DNA from: Ignelater luminosus
Lineage: Eukaryota > Arthropoda > Insecta > Coleoptera > Elateridae
Assembly: GCA_011009095.1 (NCBI GenBank)
Contig: VTPC01090934.1
Coordinates: forward strand, 1-64,000
Direction: 5' to 3'
Length of the DNA stretch: 64,000 nucleotides
In this document: positions 11,991 through 24,655 of the stretch, piece after piece
Layout: each line of letters opens with the position of its first letter
Numbering within the stretch: position 1 is the first letter of the stretch
The notes under the pieces: model-generated
The model's input: only the letters and a program-made list of their open reading frames with translations
What the model was told of the DNA's origin: nothing
Database searches by the model: none
Program-made: the position numbers and the translations under genes

Positions 11991-12609
11991 TTAAATTTGG
12001 AAAAAATTGACATTTAATTATATGAAGAATTCGATGAACTTTGAAATTATTTGGAAAGAATAAAGAACGAGAAGGTAAAAAACGACTATTTCTTCCTTAA
12101 CACTTACTAACCTCAGGAACGGGAAGTCTTACAGACGTGGCAGTGAACACTGGAAGACTTTTCAAGACTCTCGATTTTCATTTATTTCTAAAATCTTTCT
12201 AATTTCAGGAACGGAATCGAAGTGGGATTGTGGTGATTGGCAGATCGAAAGCTATTCAATGATAGAGGTACCGGCGATTGTCTTTTGTTTTCTGCGAGTT
12301 TTGTTTGTATCTCTGGAACGAAAGGTCACATCGAGACCAGACTTTGTTTTTTATAAATGATTTACCTCGCAGAATAAAATCAGTCAGTCGACATTAATGC
12401 TCTTTTGTTCTATGATTTAGATCAAAAACGGTTAGCAGTATGGAGATTGCAATTTCTATACTATAAAACCTACGTTATACTACCTTCAGAAAGCAGAAAA
12501 TCGAGACAAAGAGATCTTGGCTGTCAGACAAGGCCAGGATCGAAGTCGTCTTTCAAAAAGCTTACATCGACAAGTTCTGTCGATTAAGATTGAACATGGG
12601 GTGCGAATA

Positions 12610-14010
12610 CTATGTTCTTACGTCAAACTGCCGTACATTGGTTTCTCCGCGCGTACCGGTTCGCCCCACTTATAGAGCCCCAGCTCTGCAAACTCGTTAG
12701 TATAAGAAGAATAACCGGTATCAGTGTGGGCGGCGTCGACTGAACAGGCTGTTTGCATCATACAAGTATGCAAGGAATAAAGTACATGGTAAGTCCGAAA
12801 GGTTCCAAGGTGCCCATACCCCAACCCTCCAATAGAGTTCGACAGTTTCGGTCGAGCTACAAGCACCACTTATCCGGCATCATTTCTGTACGTTGTTGGC
12901 AAGTGTCCCTTTGACCTAGCAGTACTGTACCACTGACCTCCTCGGAATATTCCTCAACTACTTTTCAATCCCCTCTACATTCGTAGGGTACGTAATCCGA
13001 TTCCATTGATAGAGTATTTAACCCGACTCGCTTGTATTGGTTGCTAGGGTGTTTTGGAAATGACTGGCATTCCCCGACAAAAATTAAATGTTTTTTGCCA
13101 TATAACCTTTGTCCTTAAAGTGCATCATTTTCGAAATATACGATGTCAAAGTTTAATTAAGCATGAGGAATTTCGACACCCTGTATCTTGAAAACGGTGC
13201 ACTTTAAGGAAAAGAGTTATAGAACAAAGTAGACTTAGTTTCTGCCTAAAAATACGATGCAAGCTATTGATTCTGTTTTCGAGATAACGTATGAACTTGC
13301 CAAATCCGTTAAACTTCAAAGGTCTTGAAAAATCTGAATTTACTAGAAAACGACACATTCTACGGAAAAGGGGCAAAAATAACTTTTTGCTTCAAATCGA
13401 TTGCTGATTCGGACAATGGTTTTCTAAATTTCCCAGTGGCGTAACAATCTTTTTTAGCGTAGGGTGCTAAAGATCTTAATTCCCCGCTTTAGATAAGGAT
13501 ATCAAACTCAAAACTACGTAAAATAGTAGACACTTTATAGTAATAAACGTGTGGAAAATTTCATTCCGATATCTCATCTTTTTTTTGAAATATTGAGAAA
13601 ACAAGAAATTTTAAATGAAACTTTGATACCTTGTATCTCGGAAATGGTGCTCGTTAGGAAAAAAGGTTTTATGGTGATAAAGGTCTAATTTTTGTCGAAG
13701 AATGCGCCTGCCAAGTATTTGCACTTATTTTCAAGGTACCCTGTAGATTGAGTGGGATAGATGAGTTGAGACTTTGATTTTTGTTAAGTTTTTCTGTTTT
13801 GTGTTTGTTGCAGACAATCGATCCCTGGACAACTGTGTCTTTTTGGCAGCTACTCGTAAGCTTTCGTCTGATCAAACCAAGGACGAGAAGAAAGAGTAAA
13901 CCTCCTAACGAAATCTGACGCCCACTCAGAAACACCATCACCAAAAAGACAATACGACAAACAAACTTGCAAAATTTTGACCAAGAAGTCAAGAGGTTAA
14001 CATGAAGATA
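12610..14010 (+). repeat. LTR-like repeat family A copy split by a repeat C insertion
   Basis: The left part (12610-13040) matches the common core: CGCGCGTACCGGTTCGCCCC, CTGCAAACTCGTTAGTATAA, GGTAAGTCCGAAAGGTTCCA. The right part (13775-14010) resumes with CTGTTTTGTGTTTGTTGCAG and a leader with TCTGACGCCC, comparable to TCTGGCGCCC at 11858. The piece between them is repeat family C. So repeat C inserted into an already present family A copy. Confidence 0.55.
13045..13770 (+). repeat. Repeat family C, copy inserted in family A
   Basis: Contains recurring motifs such as CCCTGTATCTTGAAAACGG, ACGGTGCACTTTAAGGAAAA, TTTCGAGATAACGTATGAAC, GTGGCGTAACAATCTTTTTT and TAGTAGACACTTTA. The same order is found at 51985-52560 and in part at 36585-36840. 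No coding frame. The copies run the same way. Confidence 0.6.
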
Positions 14011-14649
14011 GTAAAAAAGTTTCTCTTTTCGTAACTAATGTCTCTTTGGAGCTGCTACAAACAGCAGCGTGGCACTTTATTATCACGGTTGACTATAACA
14101 TGATTGTTTTGGCAACAATTAAGGCCGATACTGTAATGATTCTAAAATACAAGGTAATAAAAATTTACTTTTTTTGTATCAACGAATTATGGCCTACAAG
14201 AATTATTATGGAGAATATGATAATGCTAAATAAAATAGATTTAGGGTGAACTCAAATTACATACCGATAAAATCGAAAGGCAACGAACTAACGGTGGTAT
14301 CACGCAAAACCAGCTATTATACTCTTTAGACGCATGCGGAAATTGCAAAAATGGCGTGAAGAGCACTTCTTATTTTTGTTTACAAAGTTACTGAAACAAA
14401 AGGCTAATTGGAGGTACAGAGAAACTTCCTCTACCATCCCAGCTAAAAAATAACAACAACAAAATAAAATTTACGTTTAGCTTTATATAAACTAATAAGT
14501 AAAAATCAATGGAAACAGAAACAGCAAAGAACAAAGGAAAAAAGAGCTAAAGTGAAGTTGGTCTCCAGCAAAAAGCAAGCTTGTCAGATTTGGCAATGAA
14601 GAAGCTTGCAATAGGCCGGAACTTATTCTTGCTGAAATAGCAATAGATG

Positions 14650-15260
14650 CTTAAGACAACAAATTCTCACGCATATTAGTTAGCCCCACTTGTAGCGTCC
14701 CCGCTTGCCAAACTCGTTGGCATGGGGAAGTTGACCGGTGTAAGTGTGAACGCCCGCTGCCCAGTATCTTGTATCCTTTAAGGATCGTAAGTACTTGGTA
14801 AGTCCGAAAGGTTCCGAGGTGCCCTTTTCTTAGCCGTTTCGTCCTCTTCTTATTGCTTATGGCCCGATTGTCGCGGCTGCTCGTAGAACAGACCCGGCGC
14901 CGAATGAACCACAAGAATGCTCTTTCGGCTTTACCGAACAGCTGTTAGAGTATTTAACTCGACCAGCTTGCACTCCGTTTGGTTTCTACCCAACTTAGTT
15001 ATAATTGGCCACTAGCGTATATAGCTTGGGAATTGAGTACAATAGACAAGTTACACCATTTGAGCGTTTTAATTCCGTAGAGTTTCTTGTTTTAGTTTTG
15101 TTACAGCAAATCCGAACTAATAACGAAGAGCAGGAGTAAACCCTCTAATCAAACCTGGTGCTCAAGAACCGCATTGATTAGAAAAAAAACACCGACACCG
15201 AGAAGAAAACTACAAATCTTTGAAAAGAAACCAGTGTGAATGAGTTATTAAAAAAAACAT
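14650..15260 (+). repeat. LTR-like repeat family A, fourth copy
   Basis: Shows CCCACTTGTAGCGTCCCCGC, TTGACCGGTGTAAGTGTGAA, the TTGGTAAGTCCGAAAGGTTC block, AGTATTTAACTCGACCAGCT and the leader CACCGACACCGAGAAGAAAA shared with the copy at 11.9 kb. The leader bases at the primer-binding-site position have decayed (CCTGGTGCTCAAG). No coding frame. Confidence 0.55.
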
Positions 15261-15479
15261 ACAGAAGTATTAAATTTGGCCAGATGATGTAGTTCACTAT
15301 CTGACCGATTGAAAGCATTTATAGGCATTTTATGTAATGCCTTTTTCTAAAAGCTTGATAGTGTATGTACAAATATGACAGGTATTGCCTATTTAACAAA
15401 ACAAAACAAATAAAATTCATAAAAATATTTAAACTTTAAACTACTTATTAACTAATAACTACGACAACGACTCGAGCTT

Positions 15480-16480
15480 CGCCCTCCATTAACACGTATC
15501 TACCTCGAGATTTTTTTTGGACCGTTTACCGGACAGCTTTATTTCTTGTCCGCACGACATCGGAATATCGGACGTCAAACTAATCGGAGCATATGTTATT
15601 ATCTTATCTTCTAATGCATGTTTGCAGAGAAATGAATAAATCGTCGGAAATACCATCTTGGATGGCCCAAGGTTTAGGCTTTGCCCTAGCCCTTTATTAA
15701 CCTTTTTAAGAGATGCAAATACATTTACATTTGAATTGAACGACATCCTTATCTTTAGATTTGGCAAAACGTCTCAGAGAAGCGGGGGCTACACCATCGC
15801 ACCTACGGTGGTTCAAGGTCAGGCTTTCCCCTCTATTAACCTTTATAACAGACTCAAATACAAACAGCTGTGACTACACTCTTGCCTTCGATTGCGTCAT
15901 GTGTTTTTTTGACAGATATTTTAGGAGCGACTGATCTTATCAAGATAGAACTTTGATTGTAAAGTGTGGTGGGAGAATGGCTTTTAGGCGATCCGGACAC
16001 CACTCAGCTTTATTTGTTTTTTTTTGCCAGACATGTTGCATTTCAGGAACGGCTGGTACTATGGAGATGGAACTTAGGCTGTTAGATGTGGCGGAAATAC
16101 GCGCTTTCAAAAAATCCGACATCATCGTTCGAGGGCTTATCCCGAGCCACAGTAACATTCAGTTCTACTAAACAAGGTTGATGGAGGGTCCTAAAACTAC
16201 CGAAGATGTCCTGTTTTAGGGCATAGCTTGAGTCATAGTAACATTTTAACAACACTAATAGTGGGTGAAAGTAGTGCAGCGCTGGGATGGTTTTACGTGA
16301 GCGAAATCGACCATCTTTTTTTGGCGGATACCTTGTATATCAAAAATTGTTAAGTATGGTAGAGGTGTGGTTTTCAGATGTGGACGAAAATGACCGTCTT
16401 GTTTTTTTTGATAAAAATTCTATATCTCAGGAATGGTCTTTCCTATAGAGATGGGACTTTGATGTTAGGGTGGCGAGGAA
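15480..16480. repeat. Divergent tandem repeats of unknown type
   Basis: Two sets of degenerate direct repeats. GGTTTAGGCTTTGCCCTAGC with a following CTTTATTAACC recurs as CAGGCTTTCCCCTCTATTAACC and TCGCCCTCCATTAACAC at roughly 170-bp spacing. Further right, blocks with TTTCAGGAACGGCTGGTACT, AGATGGAACTTAGGCTGTTA and GAGTCATAGTAACATTTTA recur near 16430-16470 in a worn form. No gene is visible. Confidence 0.35.
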
Positions 16481-16499
16481 ATAGCTTTCAGAAGACGTG

Positions 16500-18425
16500 T
16501 GCGGGACCAACCTTCTGTTATGTTTTTTGACAGTCTTCGTCTTTAGTCATTCAGGCGCGGTGGAAGACCAAGCACGGTATTCTGCAAAGAGAAATCAACC
16601 CGATCGGTGGTCGTCGAAAGCGACTGCACCCGCTTCTATACCAAGAAGGTTAAAGAGTCAGCGCGGCAGGTGCAACAAGGCGGCTTAGCACAGGCAGAGT
16701 TGAGGTACTCAGTAATCAAAATTAAACTTGTCGTCGCAAGAGGGTGCAAGCGTCATAACGGCATTAGAGTTGTTATAATACATAATATTACGGATAAGAG
16801 TTAAGTAAAGTCAGGATTGTTTTAATTGGTGGACTATTTTTATAATTTAGAATTTCTTAATTTGTGGACCAATCAATAGTCGAAATATTCGAAATTTTGT
16901 GTGTTTCTATGAAAATTAGACTCTAAAACGTATATCTTGTAGCAAACATAATCGCGATTGTGTGACGGTTCGATGCCCTTCCGTTTTACAATAAATCTTT
17001 ATTAGTTTGTTTGGTTTTTTCTATGATCTAAGGCGCTACATTGGTTTTAAAAATGAATACCCGGATAGTTTGGTTTGAATGTGGACCAGAGCCGGACCAA
17101 GAAGTTTCTTTTTTATTGATTAATGAACAATAAATAAAAAGAGAAATTTTAGAATTGACAGGCAATTTTGATTACTACTCAATAGAGTAGATAGGGAATT
17201 CTGTTAAATCAATGATTTTAAATTCACTGTCCACATGACCATTATATTATATATATTCTTGCCCAGTCATAATTTATGTGTATGTAAAATAAAATTGAGA
17301 AGAGCTAAATTAACAATAATGTCTGAATATTGTGCATTAAAATAATAAAGAATTACTTACCTAAATCATAAAGGAAATCAAAGTGCAATTAAAGCGACAC
17401 ATCATTTGAATGCAAAAACAATACACTACTGAATCGATAATTCGTCATAAAACAGCTAAGTTGTGTGTATGTATCGAAAATTCTTACATTTGATAACTTT
17501 GATAAGATAAATCGTGGATTAACGAAGGGATTATAAATAAGGTTTTAATATCCGTAGGTTAAGTTTTAAGAATAGGGTATACGTCACTGATATTTTCGTT
17601 ATTCTTTTCCTTCTTTGCAAATCAATTGTTAGTTAATCATTTTTAAAAGTAAAATATATCAGTAGATACAAGCATTTTTTTTATAATTTCTCAAGCAATA
17701 TTAGATAAGTCTTAAAAATAAATACTAGGTAGCAGGTGTAATTATTATTTCTCAATTCATAAAAATTTGTTCCATATTATCTGCAATCATTATTATTTGT
17801 CAATCATAGATTGTAATATCAGTAAATCCATTGATAAGATACTATATTTCTGATTGGATTTATTATTTTCCATTGTTAATTGTACGTTTTAATAACAAAT
17901 TATTTGATAAAGCATTTTGATATTAATCAAATACCACATTTCTCTTTTTTTTGTCTAGTAGTAAAAAATAGATTGTCTTTGCCTTTCATACCTATAAAAA
18001 GAGCAACGTTAATAGAATGCTTACATGTGACGTCACAAGATATGTATCAAAGCTCTATAGGAAGAGAAAAACTAAAATTATAGCCAAATCTCATTTACAT
18101 CAACAAGTCTTCTTTTTTGTTCGCTTGTTTCTACATCTAGCATTTCGTTATTTCAGTGCGAACGCTGGCTAAAATCCCCGGATACATCAACCTTATTTTC
18201 CAGTGGGGCATCTATTTGAATGATTTTCATTTTTTCTTTACTCCCACCCTTACCACCAATGATGTCGTCAATCTTTTTTATTGGCAACGTCCATTTTTTT
18301 AGAGATTCTGATTCTCTTAAGAATTCTACGTACGGCAAGCATCAATTATGTTAATGGCGTAACTACGAGCTGATTTATTCCAGATAGAAAAAAATACGCA
18401 AAAACTAACAAACGAAACTAATAGT
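16500..18425. other. AT-rich stretch without recognised features
   Basis: Intergenic AT-rich sequence. Short open frames here show no similarity that I recognise and no splice or codon pattern of a gene. Confidence 0.4.
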
Positions 18426-18429
18426 AAAC

Positions 18430-19150
18430 AGTTTGAAGTATTAAACAATTACATACGTTTTGGATCTTTTCTTTTAACATTTCGATAAAATTTGATTCAT
18501 TAAAATAGATTTTCCTTTTAAGATAACCTTACAAAAAAGTCTAAAGGAGTGAGATCAGGAGACCGAGCCCGCCACTCAATTGCCTCTCATCTCCCAATCT
18601 AGCGACCTGGAGATACTTCATTCAAATAGTTTATAACAAAAACAGGATATTGGGGGGGGGGGGTACTCCATCATGCTGGTACAACACATTAGTATTAGAA
18701 ACATGGGGTTCTTCATTATCTGGATACAACTCAACTGGAGCAGGTACCTGGTAAGGTTCCTTCAATCGAATAGGGACCTAAAATTCTATTGCCGATAATG
18801 CCCGCCCAAATGTTTAATTTTTCGGGATATTGAGTATGAGCTTCCATCGTCCAGTGTAGGTTTTGGGGTGCCCAATAGCGACAATTTTGTTTGTTAGCCG
18901 TCTCGTTAAGACAAAAGATAATATGGTTGACAAAATCGGAATCAGCTTTATATCTTTCGATTATATTATCACAAAACTGAAGCCTACAGTCCAGATCATC
19001 TTCGTTTAGTTCTTGAGCTAAACTCACCTTGAATGGATGAAAGCTTTTTAAACACTTAACAACAGACGCTTGACTAACATTATTCTCAGCAGCCAGCGCT
19101 CGACTACTGCAGTGAGGATTTTCTTGCATATTTAATTTCACATCTTCTGG
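18430..19150 (-). pseudogene. Decayed mariner-like transposase of the DD41D type
   Basis: Minus-strand remains of a transposase related to the one at 20973-22058. The frame 18731-19141 contains EDDLDCRLQFCDNIIER, NKQNCRYW and LNIWAGIIGNRILGPY. After it, in broken frames, come QHDGVPPPP with the second catalytic Asp, EAIEWRARSPDLTPLDFF with the third, and a C-terminal KIYFNESNFIEML. The first catalytic Asp motif has been lost or deleted: the reading goes from DFVNH straight to IIFCLNE. A run of C on the coding strand (G on the plus strand around 18651-18663) lies in the Pro codons after the second Asp. I found no ends for this copy. Confidence 0.75.
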
Positions 19151-19714
19151 CGCATTTAGGTTTTATTTGGGATCACACCTAACATGCTTCCTTTCAAAAA
19201 ACCTTTCTTTCGATCTTGCTATGTTATGGGAGTGTGATCGACATACGTATAAATGCAATATGGCGTAATATATTTACCAAGGAGATAAAACAAAATTCAA
19301 TTTTTATTTGTGTTTTGTTAAATTACAACCAATAGTACACCTCTAGAAAATTTTCAGTTGTTTGGAAGTTTCTTATCTAATAAAGAGAATTAAAACAATT
19401 TTTAATTTATCTGCATAGAAAACGGTGTTAGAAAAAATTAATTAATTAATTACCACTCAAGCATAATTTGAATCTTGCCGATTTAAACGTTTTCTAATTC
19501 TTTTTACTAGACTCTGGTAAGTTTATCAATAGTTTCTAATTTATTAATAGAAAAAAAAAATTAATTTATCGCAATGACAAGTTAAACATTTATCTACTAT
19601 ACTGCGTTCACGATGTTTATGAGTCGTATACGGCAGTGGCAGAATGACAATTTGAGTATTGTAAACCGGGCTGTTTATTTATTAACTTGGCTTGTAAAAT
19701 CTTATTGACGCTTA

Positions 19715-20075
19715 ATGTACTTCAAGCACAGATAATATACCCTTACAAGATGCGAAGGTTTTGGAGGGTTCATATTAAGAACCTTCAAATAGGTCGGCCA
19801 TTAAATAGGTGGTATTCTTGAGCGGGAAATTTAAACCGTTTTGCAATTAAAAATATTTCTCGATGATTATAAATAACCACTTGTAACTTTTAAAAATTTT
19901 TTAATAAGCAATTTTCTAGAACGCACAAACAGAATAAACATTCGCACTGAATGAGGTTAACAGAAATACCACCTATTTAATAGCGACTAGTGTCATTCGC
20001 TGTAAAATCTCGTCTCGGCGGGAAACGCTTACTTTCGCATCTTGTAAAGGTAAGTAATCTGTGCTTTAAGGTTAT
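19715..20075. mobile_element. Foldback-type MITE, about 360 bp
   Basis: The two ends are imperfect inverted repeats. Left AAGCACAGATAATATACCCT then TACAAGATGCGAAGG; right, read on the complement, AAAGCACAGATTACTTACCT then TACAAGATGCGAAAG. A second inner pair is ATTAAATAGGTGGTATTCTT (left) against ATTAAATAGGTGGTATTTCT (right complement). No coding frame, so it is non-autonomous. Target duplication not resolved. Confidence 0.6.
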
Positions 20076-20444
20076 AATCTATGACAGTTTGACCTTTTTT
20101 TCGTAAATCTGTAAATTGATTACGCTAAAAGATTGTTTTAAGAAAATTTTGATTTCCTGTAAAATATTGAAATTAAATGTTCAAACTTTTTGCTTTAAGG
20201 ATATAGACGGTGATAATCTGTTAAACTCTCGCAGTTATTTAAGAAATTTATGTGTAATTATGACTACTTTCAGATTCTGGAAATTTAAATGATATTTTTT
20301 GAGTAATTACGAGTGTGGGGACTCGTGAGAATTAAAGGTTTTTTGCTTTGTATTGCTTTAAAATTACAACTATAAAAATAGTTTTAAAGAATTTTTACTT
20401 ATAATGTATTATTTACATTTGTTCAACAATAACAGTAACATATA

Positions 20445-20770
20445 CAGTGTGTCCGAAAAGTATGGAATATCCTATATATCTCAATAAATATGCATTTTAT
20501 GAAAAAATGTTTCCTATAAAAGTTGTTTAGTGTTTAAGTTTTACATTACAGGGCAATACCAAATAACTATTTTTTAAAAAAACAAAAGCGCAACGAATAA
20601 TGCTTCAATTTTTTTAATGGGAAGGTATTCCTTTATTTTACTCATTTGATAGGGAATGTTTTTCTCTTTTCAATGATGTAAAACTTTGATACACTTGCAT
20701 AAGTAAATTTTGATTAAAACGCAAAAAATTGTTTGAATAACGCTTAAAAGTTTATTTATTCATCTGTTAC
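20445..20770 (+). repeat. Left terminal inverted repeat of the DD41D element
   Basis: About 326 bp that pairs with 22093-22410 in inverted orientation; the match ends near ATTCATCTGTTAC. Confidence 0.85.
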
Positions 20771-20972
20771 CCTTCCAGACGCGGTCTTCTAAATTTTCAA
20801 TATCATCTAGCCACATTATGGTCTGTGTGATACACTTTTGTTTGTTGCAACAATTGAATGCGTCGTAGAAATGTCAGTTAATAACTGAACTGAAGCGAAA
20901 AGTTATTTGTTTAATTAATTTAAGCATTTTGATTAACGTGAGGATAACAAAGTTACAAAAATACGACTTGCT

Positions 20973-22058
20973 ATGGATCATTTATTAGAAAAACGTCGTA
21001 TCGAAATTTTAATGATGCTGGGATATGGAGAGAGAAGGAGAACACAGGAGGAAGTTTGCAATTTGTTTAATAACGTGCACCACGAATACCATATTTCTCA
21101 GTCTACTGTAAGTAAAATTTTGCATAAATTTCATGAGACGGGTTCTGTCAAAGATCGTCCAAAAACGGGCAGACCTAAAGCTCTAAATAATGAACAACGT
21201 GAGAATATAATGTTGGCTGTCGTGGAAAATCCACATATTTGTGTTCGACAAATTGCTCGTGAACATACTTTGAAGAAATCCACTGCACACGAAGTTCTAA
21301 GAAAGGAGAAGTGGCATCCGTATAAACCTTGTATAGTTCAAGAATTATTAGAAGATGATTTAGATCGAAGATTGCAATTTTGCGAAGAAATAATACATAG
21401 GCTTCAGAAAAATGCTAATTTTCATAAAAATATCCTCTTCACTGATAAGACAACGTTTTGTTTGAATGGCACCATTAACAAACAAAACACGCGCTACTGG
21501 TCTTCGCTAAATCATGGCTGGTATGTAGAAGGGCACATCTAACATCAGCAGAAAGTCAATGTCTGGGCAGGAATTATTGGAACCCAAATTTTGGGACCTT
21601 TTTTTATAGAACATAATTTAACAGCGAATGCTTATCTAGATTTTTTAAGATTTGACTTAGTTCCTGCTTTAGCTGTTCTATTTCCTAATGAACTAGATCC
21701 AGATGTACCCCATAACAGAATATGGTTGCAACAAGACGGGGCTCCTCCTCATTTCGGAATTAATGTCCGACAGTTTCTTGATAATACTTTCCCTTATCGA
21801 TGCATAGACAGAAGAGGTGCAGTAGAATGGCCAGCTCGCTCGCCGGATTTAAATCCACTTGATTTTTTTCTGTGGGGCCATCTCAAAAATAAGATTTATG
21901 TGGATATGCTTGAAGATATTGAAATTCTAAAAGACCGTATTAGAACAGAGATTAGAGCTATCACACCAGAAACGATTCAAAATGCAGTAAACGAATTTGA
22001 AAGACGACTTTATCATTGCCAAGCTGTGAATGGTGCACACTTTGAACACCTTTTATGA
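20973..22058 (+). pseudogene. DD41D mariner-like transposase, one in-frame stop
   Basis: IS630-Tc1-mariner transposase that would cut and paste the element at TA sites. The frame is 362 codons and uninterrupted except for a TAA at 21540-21542, most simply a mutated Gln codon since HQQKVNVWAG follows directly. The N-terminal half has two helix-turn-helix regions (about residues 1-120), with the linker GRPK near residue 68. Catalytic residues: first Asp in ILFTDKTTFCLNG, second in LQQDGAPPHF, third in RSPDLNPLDFFLWG. I count 41 residues between the second and third Asp, hence DD41D. The ATG at 20973 lies 200 bp inside the left inverted repeat. Because of the nonsense codon I call it a pseudogene, although readthrough could in principle give full-length protein. 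Confidence 0.85.
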
Positions 22059-22092
22059 ACTGTAGAGTGTAGTTATACAAAATTTTCAATTC

Positions 22093-22410
22093 GTAACAGA
22101 TGAATATTGAAATAAACTTTCAAACAATTTTTTGCGTTTTAATCAAAATTTACTTATGCAAGTGTATGAAAGTTTTACATCATTGAAAAGAGAAAAACAT
22201 TCTCTATCAAATGAGTACAATAAAGAGATACCTTCCCATTAAAAAAAATTGAAGCATTATTCGTTGCGCTTTTGTTTTTTTAAAAATAGTTATTTGGTAT
22301 TGCCCTGTAATGTAAAACTAAACACTAAACAACTTTTATAGAAAACATGTTTTCATAAAATGCATATTTACTAAGATATATAGGATATTCCATACTTTTC
22401 GGACACACTG
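22093..22410 (-). repeat. Right terminal inverted repeat of the DD41D element
   Basis: About 318 bp, inverted copy of 20445-20770, beginning GTAACAGATGAATATTGAAA and ending GGACACACTG. It starts about 35 bp after the transposase stop codon. Confidence 0.85.
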
Positions 22411-22792
22411 TATATGGATCATGATCAGAAAAATACGGTTTCTACCAAATAGGTGACTTTCAGGAATTAAATGTAACCATAATTAATTCTTGAAGAATTA
22501 ATGAAACTTAAGTTTGCTAGTGTGTTTGGGCGCTGACGATCAAAGCTGTGGTTTTGCAAGTGGTCCACTGATTAGAATGTTACGTACGTAGTAGGGTGTC
22601 TCTAGTACCGTTCCTTTGTTAAATGATTAAGAACTGTGGCGATACCACGCCTCCATCCTGCTGTAGGAACTTCCTCTAAGGATACCAACACCTTCACAAC
22701 ATTTTCCTGGGTTCCATTGCAAGTAATAAAGACCGCTGATGATCATGTATTTGTTGTACGAAGTTTTTTTCCACAAGATGATTGTTGTGATA

Positions 22793-24160
22793 TTACACAA
22801 GAATTTTGATGCCAAATAGTTGTAAGCCCTCATTCACTTCCATTAGTTCATGAGATGAGCCCACCTCTGAAAGCGAAATAATAAACGAAGGGACATTTTC
22901 AAACGAAAAAAACTCAATATGTTTTTTCCAGTCAGATGAAATAAACTTTTCACAGTGATCACAGACATTTTGCCACATGTCTGAAGAACATTTTGAAAGA
23001 GACTCAAGGCATAAATTCCGGACACGATTTTTAGAAGATGTTCCAGAGTTTATGTGCTTGTTGTAATAAAACTTACAATACCCCCATGCCATTTCCATAA
23101 CGTTATATTGACAATGGTACGGAGGCATTCTAAGAACTTCATATTCTTCCTCTTTCAGTAGTTCATTAATTACGTACATCTTTCTATCGTCCAATCGAAA
23201 AGGTTTTATTAAATCCCATAATTGCTTTTTAGAAAATTTTGAATAAAATTTGACATTGTGGTTAGTCAACCATTCTGCATTTGGCTTTTCTTGGAGGAAA
23301 ACGTTGGAGGTTTGTACTATTGCACCGAATGGTAAGCAGCATTGTTCATCATAATTACACTTTTCCCCCAAGTTTTTTCAAAGCGGGAATGAGCTGATTA
23401 ACCACCCAAATATCCCCAGTCATGGTCGTGTGATAATCCCGATCGTTATTTTGAGAATCTAAAAGAAAATCGCACTCTTCCGAAAACCTGTCCCTACATC
23501 CCACATGCAAAATAGTAAAACGTTTCCCTTCATTTTTAAATTAACTGGATTACTTTTAATATCCGAGTCGTGTCGAATCACGGATCCATTTTGATAGATC
23601 CATGTTTCATCTAGGTACACGAATAGGATATTTTCATTGTAAACATTTTCTAAAACAGGTAATTTTGGATGCAACATGTTTTTGTTCACAGAGAATTTTG
23701 CGACCATTAACTGATGTATATTTGTAACCCATAGATTTCAAAATCTTATACAAAGTTGTCCTCCCTCCCTTAAATTCATAATTTTCCTTTACTTTAGCCA
23801 AAATATTATTTAAAAACAATATTGATTTTGAGAGTTGTATTGCCAAATTAGTTGTTGCAAATCTTTTTTAAAAAAATGATTCCAAAACAAATTATTTTTG
23901 GGTCGTTTGCCAGATACTGAAGATTTCAACTTGTCTGGTCTGTCGCACAATCATTTCTAATTTAGAACCCCAACCTACAAAACAAGATTATCAGCTTCCG
24001 TAAATTCAAGCAAAACGTTTAATGTATTTACTTACCCCAAAAATGTCTTCTAGCGAATTATAGATATTTTGCGACTTTAAATTTGGATTAATTCTTCTAA
24101 AATGTTTGAAAGTTTTTATAATTTGCAGCTTTGTGTTTTCATTTATAATCTTTGGCATTA
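22793..24160 (-). pseudogene. Decayed Tc1/mariner-superfamily transposase (MPPYHCQYN type)
   Basis: Broken minus-strand transposase, different from the DD41D and mariner types. A probable first exon starts with ATG at 24159 (MPKIINENTKLQIIKTF) and ends at a GTAAGT donor near 24032; the next piece starts after an acceptor near 23983. Then come YEFKGGRTTLYKILKSMGYK, the first catalytic Asp in FVYLDETWIYQNGS (about 23600), a shifted DYHTTMTGDIW, a lost second-Asp motif near 23360, and the terminal RMPPYHCQYNVMEMAWG (about 23070-23130), whose Glu would be the third catalytic residue. At least three frameshifts and several stops. No terminal repeats found. Confidence 0.7.
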
Positions 24161-24164
24161 TAAA

Positions 24165-24655
24165 TTATTATAAGTGACATTAATAGATGCAAAATTGAAA
24201 GAAAACTTGATCTTTTATTAACAAAGCAAACGTTTGGGCAAAATTTTTGATCGTGCAACGGCGCCAAATATAGTCGGAGGTATGGCAATTTTCAAGAAAC
24301 AAAAAGAAAACTCTTCCAACCTAACAAAATGAAAACATGACCAATTACGACCCATAAACATAGTGAACGGTGTATACCATGATAAATCGTTGGACTTTTG
24401 CATTATCAACCGTACTAGTGCGTTTGTGATAAACATTCTAACTTCATGCAGAATATAATTTAAGTTTATGAAGTGTTTTCTGTTTTGTTAACGTACCTAT
24501 AGCGATATTCAAATTATTGTTTTGTAATATAATAAATAACAAGGTAAGCTAACTTTCAGTTATAGTTTCTATGTAGAGTTTCATCAAATGATACTAGTAT
24601 TCCATCAGGCTTTGCTTTGATACATAATACATCTCTGATAGATAAGATTAAGAGT
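24165..24655. other. Intergenic, no recognised feature
   Basis: AT-rich stretch between the decayed transposase and the Ginger element. I see nothing in it. Confidence 0.4.

Larger units (their letters stand above)
20445..22410 (+). mobile_element. Mariner-like DNA transposon (DD41D type) with ~320-bp terminal inverted repeats
   Basis: Complete element of 1966 bp with TA on both sides (20443-20444 and 22411-22412). It starts CAGTGTGTCCGAAAAGTATG and ends with the complement. The inverted repeats run 20445-20770 and 22093-22410 with only scattered differences, far longer than the ~30 bp of classic mariners. One transposase gene lies between. The small divergence between its arms and the single stop codon in the transposase suggest a fairly recent insertion. 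Confidence 0.88.

Noticed and set aside
18651-18663. G run as a functional G-quadruplex
   Set aside because: It lies in the Pro codons of a dead transposase read on the other strand; a slippage expansion is enough to explain it.
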